The notes under the pieces: generated by a model | What the model saw: the letters and a program-made list of their open reading frames with translations, nothing else | Database searches by the model: none | What the model was told of the DNA's origin: nothing | In this document: positions 21,594-30,049 of the stretch, in pieces | Layout: each line of letters opens with the position of its first letter | How positions within the stretch are numbered: the first letter of the stretch is position 1 | From: Eubacterium sp. 1001713B170207_170306_E7 | GTDB taxonomy: Bacteria; Bacillota; Clostridia; Eubacteriales; Eubacteriaceae | Length of the DNA: 64,000 bases | Assembly (NCBI RefSeq): GCF_015547515.1 | Contig: NZ_JADMVE010000001.1 | Span: forward strand, 620,406 to 684,405 | Direction: 5' to 3' | Position numbers and translations under genes: made by a program

Positions 21594-24500
21594 ATGACTA
21601 AAGAAAAAAGAACCATGAATTTATGCAGAATACTGCTGTTTACCTTTGCGTTACTGCTGCTATGTCTACAGATGCCTGTTGCAGCTGCTACACCAGAAGA
21701 GGAAACACCCGTTGCTGAGGCAGTTACGGAAATCGCGTTTCAATCGACGAATGCTAACCCAATGATATGTAAACAAGGAGATAAGTTAAATCTTTCCTAT
21801 AAAATCGCGCCAGAAACGCTTGTAAAGGCTGTTAAAATCGGAGGACAGGAAGTTCTACCTGTTGAGAATCCTGAGGCGACAGGGGCGTTTTCAGCAGAAT
21901 ACAGTATTGATGAAACCATAAAAGTAGAAAAAATAAATTACGAGATCCAATGTGTTGTTACGCAAAATGGACAAGAAAAAGAGGTCATTTATTCAAACGA
22001 GGAAAAGGACAGTATCCAATATTATAAACCCATTGAAATTACAGAAATAAAATACGATTCAGACAATCAGGAAAGACAGTCGGCAATTATTGGAAGCGTT
22101 CTTACATTTTCTTTTTTATCAAATGAGGAGCTGGTAGATCTTACGGCGATAAAAATTGGGGATACATCGATAGAACTTAAGCATGAAGTGGTTGATGGAA
22201 AACATTACTATAGTGCTCAATATACCGTACCACAAGACAAATATGAGGATGGCGTGGAGATTCCCCTGGATTTAGCTTCTCTCCAATCTGTAAAGGACAC
22301 TGCCGGTAATATTGCATCGGTTACGACAGACGCAAAAATCGTGTATCACGTGCCATTATCAATACAGGATGTGCATTTCATTTCTAATCATCCTGAAAAG
22401 GGAATGGCAGTAAAAGGCAGTGAGCTGACTTTTTCTTTTTCTTCAAACCGACAGCTTGTTAATCTTGGACAAATTCGTATTGGAAAGAATACATTAGAAA
22501 TTAACGAAACAGAGCAGGACGGAAAGGTATCCTATGACTGCCATTTGACCGTTATGGAAAATATGTTTTCAGATCTTTCCGATATCCCGCTTGATCTCTC
22601 TCAACTCAGTACCGTTGCCGACCAATATGGCAATACAGCAACAGTGCAGACAAATGATACGATTGTTTACTATGCACCACTCGAAGTTAGTCATGTCACA
22701 TTTGAATCTGATCACAACAATCCCTCAGTGGCCATCAATGGCAGCACACTGAGGTTTTCTTTTTCTTCCAATCATGAATTAATAAATCTCGACAAAATTA
22801 TGATCGGCAACAGTGAAGTTGCCTTGGAAATGGAAAAGGAAGGTGATCACTTTCGGTATTATGCAAAGCACAAAGTCAATGAAGAATATCAGGATGCAAG
22901 CCCAATCACTTTAGACTATTCTAAAATTGAGACTGTAAAGGATGCGGCCAGTCAGGATGCAGGGATTCAAACAGAAGATATTATCACATACTATAAAGCA
23001 CTTTCAATGAATAACATCATCAAGCTGGATTTCGCCTGTACTGGTAACAAAGTTGGCAACACCTATTATGTGAAAAACAATGATCAAATAACGGTGTCCT
23101 TTGAATGTAACCGGCCATTAACGGACGCGGATCTGCGTATCGGTGATCAGCGGATTGAAATGCAATCAGAAGATGGCCTTCTATGGACGGCTACATACAC
23201 AGTTCAAAACCTTCAGGATCGTTCTGTGATCAATACAACGTTGGTGTTACAGGATATTTACGAGACACCAGCATATCATGTCTCCGGTGATCATTTCACT
23301 TCATGTATTTTTTATTCGGCACTTCAAATTAACAATCTGAGCTATCAATCCAATAATGAAAATGGTGTGGCGCTGGCCAAAAACGGTGATGTTCTTACGC
23401 TTAGTTTTTCAACAAACCATGAATCAAATATTAAAAACTGCCAAATAGGCGGTCAAAGCGTTGAGGTTGAATCTGGAAATCGGATCGACTATACGGCAAG
23501 AATTGAAGTGAGCGGTGATTTAGCAGCCGACCAGGAAATTCTCCCCTTCGCCATTACCGCTGGAGATGACGCGAATAATGAGGATGTGACCAAAACACAA
23601 CAGGACTCCACACAGATTATTTACTATGCGCCAATACAATTATCGGATCTGAAATTTGTGTCAAGCAATGAACGCGATGGGAGTCAATATGCAAAGGATG
23701 GGGATACCCTCAAAGCCAGTGTTGTGGCAAATCACCGGGTTACGTGTACGGGCCAGATTGCCGGAAGTAACGTGACAGCGGCTGAGAATGACAGAACTTA
23801 CACCGCCACGCAAACCGTCCAGGGACTCATTGATCAGCAAGCCATTGATTTTTCACTCATGGCTTCAGACGTCGCAGGAAACACACCGGTAACTGTGACG
23901 GAGGGAGATGCCGGGATTCAGATCGTTTATTATGCACCCATCACAGCAGAGGCGGCAATCACATCGAACAATGCAAAAAATAGTAAGTATGCAAAAGCTG
24001 GTGATACGTTAAGTGGTGTCATTACCGCTAACCATGAAATAAGCACAACAGATGCTCAGCTGCATGGTTTCAGGGTCAATGCAGGAGGAAAGGGTAGCAC
24101 ACTTCAGGTTTCATTACAGCTTGAAGGTGGCAGCCAGGGGAATATTGGCGGTTATTTCAGCGTTGAAGATGTTGCTGGAAATACGCAGACAATCGAAAAA
24201 CAGTCAGACATTATTTACGACGACATTGCACCAACGATTAAAATTGATCCGATTGTAAATGGATTTATGAATCAAAAAATCAGTATCAATGCGCTGTACG
24301 AAGATGTTAATCTTGATGGCAATACTGCTGAATTTAAGGTTAACGATCAAGACCGACTTCAGCAAAAAAACAGCGGTCAAAATACGCTGGCATCGACTGT
24401 TGAACTCAGTGAAGATGGAACATATAGCATATCCGCTCAAATTGAAGACATGGCGGGAAACCGCAGTGACAGCACTGGTGGAACGGTAGTAATTGACCGG

Positions 24501-25250
24501 ACAAAACCAGAGATTGTGACCATGAGTATTGATTTAGATAAGCAGCCCGCATATAAAAGCGGAGTAAAGCTGTCGGATTATTTTTTAGTCAAAGATGATC
24601 ACCTTGATACCATCAATTGCCTGTTAACCAATAAGACTGGCTTGATGAAGACCGTCTCCTGGAACCTTGATGATCGTATTGATACCGAAGGGGAAAAAGG
24701 AATGCAGCTGAGCGCATTGGATAAAGCAAAAAATCAATCCAATCAGCTTGAGTATGGTTTTTTTGTCGATGGTACGGCACCCAAACCAATTGTGACAGAA
24801 AAAAATACAAACACGCCGATCGTTGAAAACAAAAAAACTGAATTGTCTAAAGATGCACGAATCAATATTGAACTGGACAAAATCTGGATCGGTAATGAGA
24901 AGCCGGATTATTTCACGAAAATGGAAATAAAAAATATGGACTCAGGTGAAGTAATAAACCTTCTCGAAAATCAAGATCAGATCACCAAAACACTCTATCA
25001 ATTGCATGATGATGGAGACTACCAGCTTACAGTTGCTGCCAATGATGAGGTTGAGAATGTGCTTAACGAAGTGACTTACAAAATGACTGTGAACTCAGAA
25101 AAAGTCTCAGTAACAGCACCGGAAAGTATGGTGAATCCGTTGATCTACATTGGAATTGCGGCCTGCGCCGCATTGTGTACGATTCTGATCTTCTTTTTGA
25201 TTAACAAAAGAAAAGGAAGCAAAACAGATGAAAATAACCATCGAGGATAA
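21594..25250 (+). CDS. Giant Ig-like repeat surface protein, membrane-anchored
   Basis: ATG 21594 follows GGAGGAG. The 1218-residue product has a signal peptide (ILLFTFALLLLCLQMPVAAA) and at least seven extracellular beta-rich modules of about 95-110 residues. Most begin like F-x-S-[ND]-[NH] and G-[DS]-x-L-x-[FL]-S-F-S-[ST]-N and end in I-[VI]-Y-Y-A-P-[IL]. The last modules resemble bacterial Ig-like domains (EDMAGNRSDSTGG, VIDRTKPE). A C-terminal membrane segment (LIYIGIAACAALCTILIFFL) is followed by a short basic tail, with no LPXTG. It overlaps the FHA gene by 23 bases. I propose an extracellular sensor or receptor for the kinase module. Confidence 0.75.
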   Translation: MTKEKRTMNLCRILLFTFALLLLCLQMPVAAATPEEETPVAEAVTEIAFQSTNANPMICKQGDKLNLSYKIAPETLVKAVKIGGQEVLPVENPEATGAFSAEYSIDETIKVEKINYEIQCVVTQNGQEKEVIYSNEEKDSIQYYKPIEITEIKYDSDNQERQSAIIGSVLTFSFLSNEELVDLTAIKIGDTSIELKHEVVDGKHYYSAQYTVPQDKYEDGVEIPLDLASLQSVKDTAGNIASVTTDAKIVYHVPLSIQDVHFISNHPEKGMAVKGSELTFSFSSNRQLVNLGQIRIGKNTLEINETEQDGKVSYDCHLTVMENMFSDLSDIPLDLSQLSTVADQYGNTATVQTNDTIVYYAPLEVSHVTFESDHNNPSVAINGSTLRFSFSSNHELINLDKIMIGNSEVALEMEKEGDHFRYYAKHKVNEEYQDASPITLDYSKIETVKDAASQDAGIQTEDIITYYKALSMNNIIKLDFACTGNKVGNTYYVKNNDQITVSFECNRPLTDADLRIGDQRIEMQSEDGLLWTATYTVQNLQDRSVINTTLVLQDIYETPAYHVSGDHFTSCIFYSALQINNLSYQSNNENGVALAKNGDVLTLSFSTNHESNIKNCQIGGQSVEVESGNRIDYTARIEVSGDLAADQEILPFAITAGDDANNEDVTKTQQDSTQIIYYAPIQLSDLKFVSSNERDGSQYAKDGDTLKASVVANHRVTCTGQIAGSNVTAAENDRTYTATQTVQGLIDQQAIDFSLMASDVAGNTPVTVTEGDAGIQIVYYAPITAEAAITSNNAKNSKYAKAGDTLSGVITANHEISTTDAQLHGFRVNAGGKGSTLQVSLQLEGGSQGNIGGYFSVEDVAGNTQTIEKQSDIIYDDIAPTIKIDPIVNGFMNQKISINALYEDVNLDGNTAEFKVNDQDRLQQKNSGQNTLASTVELSEDGTYSISAQIEDMAGNRSDSTGGTVVIDRTKPEIVTMSIDLDKQPAYKSGVKLSDYFLVKDDHLDTINCLLTNKTGLMKTVSWNLDDRIDTEGEKGMQLSALDKAKNQSNQLEYGFFVDGTAPKPIVTEKNTNTPIVENKKTELSKDARINIELDKIWIGNEKPDYFTKMEIKNMDSGEVINLLENQDQITKTLYQLHDDGDYQLTVAANDEVENVLNEVTYKMTVNSEKVSVTAPESMVNPLIYIGIAACAALCTILIFFLINKRKGSKTDENNHRG

Positions 25251-25884
25251 ATCTTTCAATGTGTTATGTCCGCCGATTTTTGTGCCAGATATTTCTAACC
25301 ATAATGATCATGCCGTTGTTCCTGAAGCGCACTCATCTAAACGAGCCCCGGTCGATTTACCAGGGGCTCCAGATCTTAGAAGCTTCAAAGAAGAGGAGGA
25401 AACGATTCTTAATGAAACATATTCTTCAGAATCTGAAAAAACGCCAGAGGTAAAAGAAAAGCCTGAAAAACATCCGATTTTCAGTTTGTTCAGACGAAAG
25501 AAAAAACGTAAGAAAGAAGAATTGACGGAAGAAATTGAATTTCAGCCCTTGGATTTTAAGACCATAATACTTGACGATGACATTCCTTATTTGACATTAA
25601 AAAGCCGCCAAAGTAATGTGAGTGATTTAGTTATCTTTACGGATTATTACCCCATTGGAAGAAGGATAACAGATCTGCAGGCTTTTTCTTATATTTCAAA
25701 ATGCCATGGGCTGATCTATTGCACGGATCGTGACCATGCATATTTCGGTGATTGTTCACAAAACACCAATCGGATTAATGGACAACCTTTGAGCCACATG
25801 AAATACTATGAGCTGAAGGAAGGTGACAGCCTTCGACTTGGACAGCTTGAATTTATTGTTGAGAGGGAGAAATATGACTTTTAA
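25228..25884 (+). CDS. FHA-domain protein
   Basis: The 218-residue cytoplasmic protein has a low-complexity N-terminal half rich in Glu/Lys (EEEETILNETYSSESEKT, RRKKKRKKEELTEE) and a C-terminal FHA domain (about 130-215). The domain contains PIGRRITD, ISKCHGLIYC, NRINGQPLS and EGDSLRLGQLEFIV, matching the usual R, S-x-x-H, N-G and GD landmarks. FHA domains bind phosphothreonine, so this protein should read the output of the 19100 kinase. It overlaps both the surface-protein gene and the phosphatase gene, showing translational coupling. Confidence 0.85.
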   Translation: MKITIEDKSFNVLCPPIFVPDISNHNDHAVVPEAHSSKRAPVDLPGAPDLRSFKEEEETILNETYSSESEKTPEVKEKPEKHPIFSLFRRKKKRKKEELTEEIEFQPLDFKTIILDDDIPYLTLKSRQSNVSDLVIFTDYYPIGRRITDLQAFSYISKCHGLIYCTDRDHAYFGDCSQNTNRINGQPLSHMKYYELKEGDSLRLGQLEFIVEREKYDF

Positions 25885-26593
25885 TGTATCGGTTGAAAAA
25901 TTGGATGATAAAGGAAAAAGAGATCGGTATGAGGATGCTTTTACCTATTGGAGTGAAAAAGATATTAAAGGGAGCGCTTTTTATTGCTTTGCCGTTGCCG
26001 ATGGAGTCGGCGGCCTTGATAAAGGAGAAGCTGCCAGCAGTATCGCCATTGATGAAATAAATCATTGGGCGGCAAACACTTGCCGGTACCTATTAACAGA
26101 AAAGTCAGTGGATCTTGAAGCAGAACTGAGCAAATTGCTGAATCAGATCAATAAACACGTTTTTTGCTATGGAAGAAAGAGAAACATAAAGCTTGGAACG
26201 ACATTGACGATGCTTGTCATGATTAATGATGCTGTTCGTATATTACAGGTTGGCGACAGTATAGCTTATCTCATTGAAAAGCATCAGGCATACCGTATAT
26301 CGGATAAGCATACTCAGAAAAAAGATCAACGAAGCTATCTCACGAGCTGTATCGGGATAAATGAAAAGGTTGCTCTTTTTCAAAACCAGGAAATAAAGCT
26401 AACAGTGCCTTCAATTTTGTTTATCGGCTCGGACGGTTTTTTTAATTGTCTGGATATTCAAAGTCATATCAATCTTATCGAAAAGGGCAAAAATAAAAAA
26501 GTGTTGCCAACGCTATTAAAAAGTGTTCGTGATGCAGGAGAAACCGATAATGTAACAGGTATTCTGGTAAGAATCAAGAACGGATTAATATAA
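25874..26593 (+). CDS. PP2C-type protein phosphatase
   Basis: ATG 25874 is chosen because GAGAGGGAGAAAT precedes it. The 239-residue protein shows the PP2C motifs in order: RDRYEDAF, VADGVGG (metal-binding Asp), KLGTTLTMLVM, LQVGDSIAYL, GSDGFFNCL and DNVTGILV. It would reverse Thr phosphorylation by the neighbouring kinase in a metal-dependent reaction in the cytoplasm. The kinase, FHA protein and phosphatase form a complete write-read-erase set. Confidence 0.9.
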   Translation: MTFNVSVEKLDDKGKRDRYEDAFTYWSEKDIKGSAFYCFAVADGVGGLDKGEAASSIAIDEINHWAANTCRYLLTEKSVDLEAELSKLLNQINKHVFCYGRKRNIKLGTTLTMLVMINDAVRILQVGDSIAYLIEKHQAYRISDKHTQKKDQRSYLTSCIGINEKVALFQNQEIKLTVPSILFIGSDGFFNCLDIQSHINLIEKGKNKKVLPTLLKSVRDAGETDNVTGILVRIKNGLI

Positions 26594-26671
26594 AAGTATG
26601 GGTATGTTTATGTTATAATAACTATAAATTTATCTAAATAAAAAAGCAATGTTTTCAGAAAGGACTATCAA

Positions 26672-27466
26672 ATGAAAAAATTGCTACAATCGGTCGATGC
26701 TCTAAATAAAAAGCTTAACAGCCTAAAACCACTGAATGAAACAGAATTAAAAAGGCTTCGTGATGAGTTCGCGATTGAGAACACTTACAACTCAAACGCG
26801 ATTGAGGGAAATAGTCTGACTTTGAAAGAGACGGCGTTAATCCTTCAAGAGGGAATAACCATTAGCAAAAAACCGCTCCGTGAACATTTAGACATCATTG
26901 GTTTTAAAGATGGATTTGATTTTATCATGGACTGTACGGAGAGCGTATGTGTGCTAACCGAGGAGCTGATAAAAAATATCCATGCCCTTGTTTTGATAAA
27001 CGACGCAAGGAACCGTGGTGTTTTTAGAAAGGTACCAGTACAGATACTTGCTTCGGCACACCATCCAACGCAACCATATTTAATTAAACCCTATATGCAG
27101 AAACTAATACAAAACTATTCAGAGTGGTTAAAAGAGTCACCGACAATTGAAGCCATTGCCCGATTTCATCTTGAATTTGAGTCCATCCATCCTTTTATAG
27201 ATGGTAACGGGCGAACGGGCCGGTTAATCCTAAATCTAGAACTTGTAAAACATGGCTACCTGCCGGTGGATATTAAGGTTACCGATGCGGCGCGATATTA
27301 TAAGTGTTTTGATGATTATCGTGATAACGACTTGAATCCGGAAATGATGACGGAACTTATCGCAGAATATGAAAAGTCTCAGATGGAAAAGCATATAGCG
27401 ATTGTAGAAGCAGCTCAGGAATATGATGGAGAAGATTCCGATTTTGATGTTGAAGAAGAACGTTGA
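26672..27466 (+). CDS. Fic-family nucleotidyltransferase with inhibitory helix
   Basis: The 264-residue protein carries the Fic motif HPFIDGNGRTGR (about residues 172-184), whose His is catalytic, and the N-terminal inhibitory motif SNAIEGN (about 40-46), fitting [S/T]xxxE[G/N]. Fic proteins usually transfer AMP to protein hydroxyls, and the inhibitory Glu keeps them off until displaced. The start follows GAAAGGA, and TATAAT upstream (about 26615-26620) indicates its own promoter. The C-terminus is DSDFDVEEER, one of the shared acidic Glu-Arg tails, so it may be a secreted effector of the conjugation system. The substrate is unknown. Confidence 0.85.
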   Translation: MKKLLQSVDALNKKLNSLKPLNETELKRLRDEFAIENTYNSNAIEGNSLTLKETALILQEGITISKKPLREHLDIIGFKDGFDFIMDCTESVCVLTEELIKNIHALVLINDARNRGVFRKVPVQILASAHHPTQPYLIKPYMQKLIQNYSEWLKESPTIEAIARFHLEFESIHPFIDGNGRTGRLILNLELVKHGYLPVDIKVTDAARYYKCFDDYRDNDLNPEMMTELIAEYEKSQMEKHIAIVEAAQEYDGEDSDFDVEEER

Positions 27467-27506
27467 ATTTTGCTAATAATATGATCTGAAACGATGTGAG
27501 TTTGGG

Positions 27507-27530
27507 AGCGCCTATTACGGCGCTTTTTTT
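27507..27530 (+). terminator. Intrinsic terminator between fic and the duplicated pair
   Basis: AGCGCC (27507-27512) and GGCGCT (27519-27524) form a 6-bp stem, followed by a T-run and ATTA. The next ribosome binding site (AAAGGAGAG) begins about 15 bases later. Confidence 0.65.
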
Positions 27531-27556
27531 ATTACCTCAAAGTGAAAGGAGAGAAA

Positions 27557-28672
27557 ATGGATAATACATCGATTTATAACTTTGAAGAAAAATGGGCCGA
27601 AGATATCGGACTTCCAAAAGAAGTAATACAAAGGATCGTCAATCTTTCAGATTTATTTGAGATGATCAGTGACCAGCGACTGATTCCTTTTAAGCAGCAT
27701 CCAGGATGGTTTGAGGGTCTTCAGAGTATTCACCGGCTGAATTTTGATGATGGCCAGATTTATATGGAAGCGCTTTATGATAATGATGGGATGCCACCAA
27801 CGACTTACGATGATGAAGGCAACTGGATAATCCCTGATCCTGATGAGGGTCAAGGGAGATGGGAGAAATATGGACAATTTTTTTGTTCGGTTAATACAAA
27901 TGGCGAAATATATGTGAACTATTTTAATTTTCTTGATGTTTCGGATTTGTTTAAGTTAGAGCAAAAAGAAAATGCCGTATTAAAATGTGCAAAGATGAGT
28001 CAAGTCAAAAATCTAAAGCTAAAGGATATCCAAAGCGCATTATATCAATACCTTTGTCAGAAAGATCCTGAGGACACTTTTGATTATTTAAATCAGTCAG
28101 ACAATGCTTTATATACAGAATTAGTCGATATGGATGAACGATATGAGGTGGTTGACACTTCAGGTGAATTTCTATGGAAAACAGTATTAGAATTATTCGA
28201 AAATGAGAAGCTGCATGAATTATTTCCTGAATATGATGCAATAGGATACTTTGAAGGAAATAGCCCATTGCAAGATTTGGAATGGTATGAAAAAGCACAT
28301 TATGGGAAAGTAGTTCGATATGAAGCGTATGGTTATGTTGATCTTCCGGTTTTAGAAATTGATAAAACTGACCCAGAATACAAGGCGTATCGAAATGAAT
28401 TGTATCAATTGGCAATTCGAAATGCCTGTAAAAATGAGGATCTGAGTGTCTATATAGTCAACCATTTACCAAAAGATGAACTCAATCATGTGGTTAGTTT
28501 TGCTAAAGAGTTTAATAAAAATGAACCTAACTTAGGCAATAATCTATTTGATAAAAAAGAAGATAAGACAGATCGATTCACCATCACTTTAAAAGAAGAA
28601 GGCGGAGAATTTCAAAAAAATGAGGAGACTCAGGAATTTAATGTTTTACCAGTAATGGATGATGAGCGTTAA
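27557..28672 (+). CDS. Unknown ICE protein with acidic ER tail (duplicate A)
   Basis: ATG 27557 follows GAAAGGAGAG. The 371-residue soluble protein begins MDNTSIYNFEEKWAEDIGLP. Residues 1 to about 190 are very similar to duplicate B at 28800 (EVIQRIVNLSDLFEMISDQR, LKLKDIQ, LYQYLCQKDPEDTFD). A middle part unique to A (about 200-300) includes YEVVDTSGEFLWKTVLELF. The end (VYIVNHLPKDELNHVV) is again like B. The C-terminus is NVLPVMDDER. No domain family is recognised. The position between fic and mobC and the tail suggest a transfer-related, possibly translocated protein. Confidence 0.6.
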   Translation: MDNTSIYNFEEKWAEDIGLPKEVIQRIVNLSDLFEMISDQRLIPFKQHPGWFEGLQSIHRLNFDDGQIYMEALYDNDGMPPTTYDDEGNWIIPDPDEGQGRWEKYGQFFCSVNTNGEIYVNYFNFLDVSDLFKLEQKENAVLKCAKMSQVKNLKLKDIQSALYQYLCQKDPEDTFDYLNQSDNALYTELVDMDERYEVVDTSGEFLWKTVLELFENEKLHELFPEYDAIGYFEGNSPLQDLEWYEKAHYGKVVRYEAYGYVDLPVLEIDKTDPEYKAYRNELYQLAIRNACKNEDLSVYIVNHLPKDELNHVVSFAKEFNKNEPNLGNNLFDKKEDKTDRFTITLKEEGGEFQKNEETQEFNVLPVMDDER

Positions 28673-28698
28673 AACAAACTCAGATAAAGGGGGTAAAG

Positions 28699-28734
28699 AT
28701 GAATATTTCTGAAGATCATTCAGCAAATGAGTAA
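28699..28734 (+). pseudogene. Fossil 5' end of mobC
   Basis: GGGGGTAAAG and ATG begin MNISED, the same six codons, with the same DNA, that open the intact mobC gene at 29671. The frame diverges as HSANE and stops at TAA. This is the junction left when the unknown gene was duplicated in tandem between its first copy and mobC. Confidence 0.65.
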
Positions 28735-28750
28735 CGGGAGAAACAACATG

Positions 28751-28777
28751 AAGCCGATGATGAGGCTTTTTTTATTA
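28751..28777 (+). terminator. Intrinsic terminator between duplicates A and B
   Basis: AAGCC (28751-28755) and GGCTT (28764-28768) form a short stem, then TTTTTTATTA. The sequence from here to the next ATG closely repeats that before duplicate A, so the terminator-like spacer was duplicated with the gene or maintained. Confidence 0.5.
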
Positions 28778-28799
28778 GCTAAAAGTGAAAGGAGAGAAA

Positions 28800-29645
28800 A
28801 TGGATAATACATTGATTTATAACTTTGAAGAAAAATGGGCCGAGGATATCGGACTTCCAAAAGAAGTAATACAAAGGATCGTAAATCTTTCGGATTTATT
28901 TGAGATGATCAGTGACCAAAGGTTAATTCCATTTAAGGAGCATCCGGGATGGTTTAAGGGTATACTGAGTATTTACAGGCTCAATTTTAATGATGATCAG
29001 ATTTACTTGGAAACGCTTTATCATAATGACGGGATGCCACTAGTGACTTTCGATGATAAACACAACTGGATAATCCCTGATCCCGATAAGGGTCAAGGGA
29101 GATGGGAAAAATATGGACAATTTTATTGCTCAACAGATACAAATGGAGAAATATATGTAAACTATTATAAAGTTCTTGATATTTCTGATTTGATTAAGTT
29201 AAAGGAAAAAGAAAAGGCTGTATTAAAATGCGAGAAGATAAGTCAAGTCAACAACCTAAAGCTAAAGGATATCCAAAGAGCATTATATCAATACCTTTGT
29301 CAGAAAGATCCAGAGGACACTTTTGATAATTTAAATACGTCAGACAATGCCTTATATGCTGTGTTGCCGGTACAAGAAAAATTCAACTTGACGAATTTAA
29401 ATCTGTCAGACAATGCCTTATATTTAGATCGAGACACCTGCAAAGATGATGGTAAGAGTGTGTACATAATCAATCATGTATCTAGAGATGTGCTTGCTCA
29501 GGTGGCTGATTGTATTAAAGAATTAAATAGAAATGGCGTTGATGCGGACAACGATTTGTTTAGCGAAAAAGATGACTGGAGATCTCAGGAAATTGAGGAT
29601 TATCTAAACGTCAATGATGTGCCTGAGATAGACGATGAACGTTAA
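28800..29645 (+). CDS. Unknown ICE protein with acidic ER tail (duplicate B)
   Basis: The 281-residue protein has ATG 28800 in the same GAAAGGAGAG context as duplicate A. The first 190 residues align closely with A. The unique middle of A is missing and replaced by a short internal duplication (NLNTSDNALYAV and NLNLSDNALYLD). The last part (VYIINHVSRDVLAQV) again matches A, and the C-terminus is VPEIDDER. Conservation of the N-terminal domain, the C-terminal region and the tail, but not of the middle, suggests that the ends are functional. The function is unknown. Confidence 0.6.
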   Translation: MDNTLIYNFEEKWAEDIGLPKEVIQRIVNLSDLFEMISDQRLIPFKEHPGWFKGILSIYRLNFNDDQIYLETLYHNDGMPLVTFDDKHNWIIPDPDKGQGRWEKYGQFYCSTDTNGEIYVNYYKVLDISDLIKLKEKEKAVLKCEKISQVNNLKLKDIQRALYQYLCQKDPEDTFDNLNTSDNALYAVLPVQEKFNLTNLNLSDNALYLDRDTCKDDGKSVYIINHVSRDVLAQVADCIKELNRNGVDADNDLFSEKDDWRSQEIEDYLNVNDVPEIDDER

Positions 29646-29670
29646 TACAAAATCGAATTAAGGTGGTAAG

Positions 29671-30036
29671 ATGAATATTTCTGAAGATCCTAAAAGTGTA
29701 AAGGTAAGCATTCGTTTTACCGATCAGGAGATGGAGTATTTGGAGAAAAAAGCGCTCGATAGTAATTGCATTTGGAATAAAAAGCCCTGCGTATCCAAAT
29801 TTATTCGATTGTGTGTGCTGAATGAGGGGAAAGTTTATATTTTCAAGGAATTCAGACCAATTTTAATGCAGATCCGAAAAATTGGAACCAATTTGAATCA
29901 AATCGCGAAGTTGGCCAATATGCATATGATCCAAGAAGTTTATTTACAGGAGTGCCAGAAAGAACTGGCCGAAATCGTCAAAATGCTGGAAAGAATATCA
30001 AGGCAACTGCCCGATAATCGGACAAAGGGAAAATAA
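29671..30036 (+). CDS. mobC: MobC-like relaxosome protein
   Basis: The 121-residue protein has an N-terminal ribbon-helix-helix-like region (VKVSIRFTDQEMEYLEKKAL), followed by the typical mobilisation-protein helix (MQIRKIGTNLNQIAKLANMH) and a C-terminal helical end. MobC proteins bind oriT and help the relaxase to nick. AAGGTGGTAAG precedes the ATG, and the relaxase gene follows after 13 bases. The DNA of its first codons also occurs as a fossil at 28699. Confidence 0.85.
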   Translation: MNISEDPKSVKVSIRFTDQEMEYLEKKALDSNCIWNKKPCVSKFIRLCVLNEGKVYIFKEFRPILMQIRKIGTNLNQIAKLANMHMIQEVYLQECQKELAEIVKMLERISRQLPDNRTKGK

Positions 30037-30049
30037 TGAGAGGTGAATC

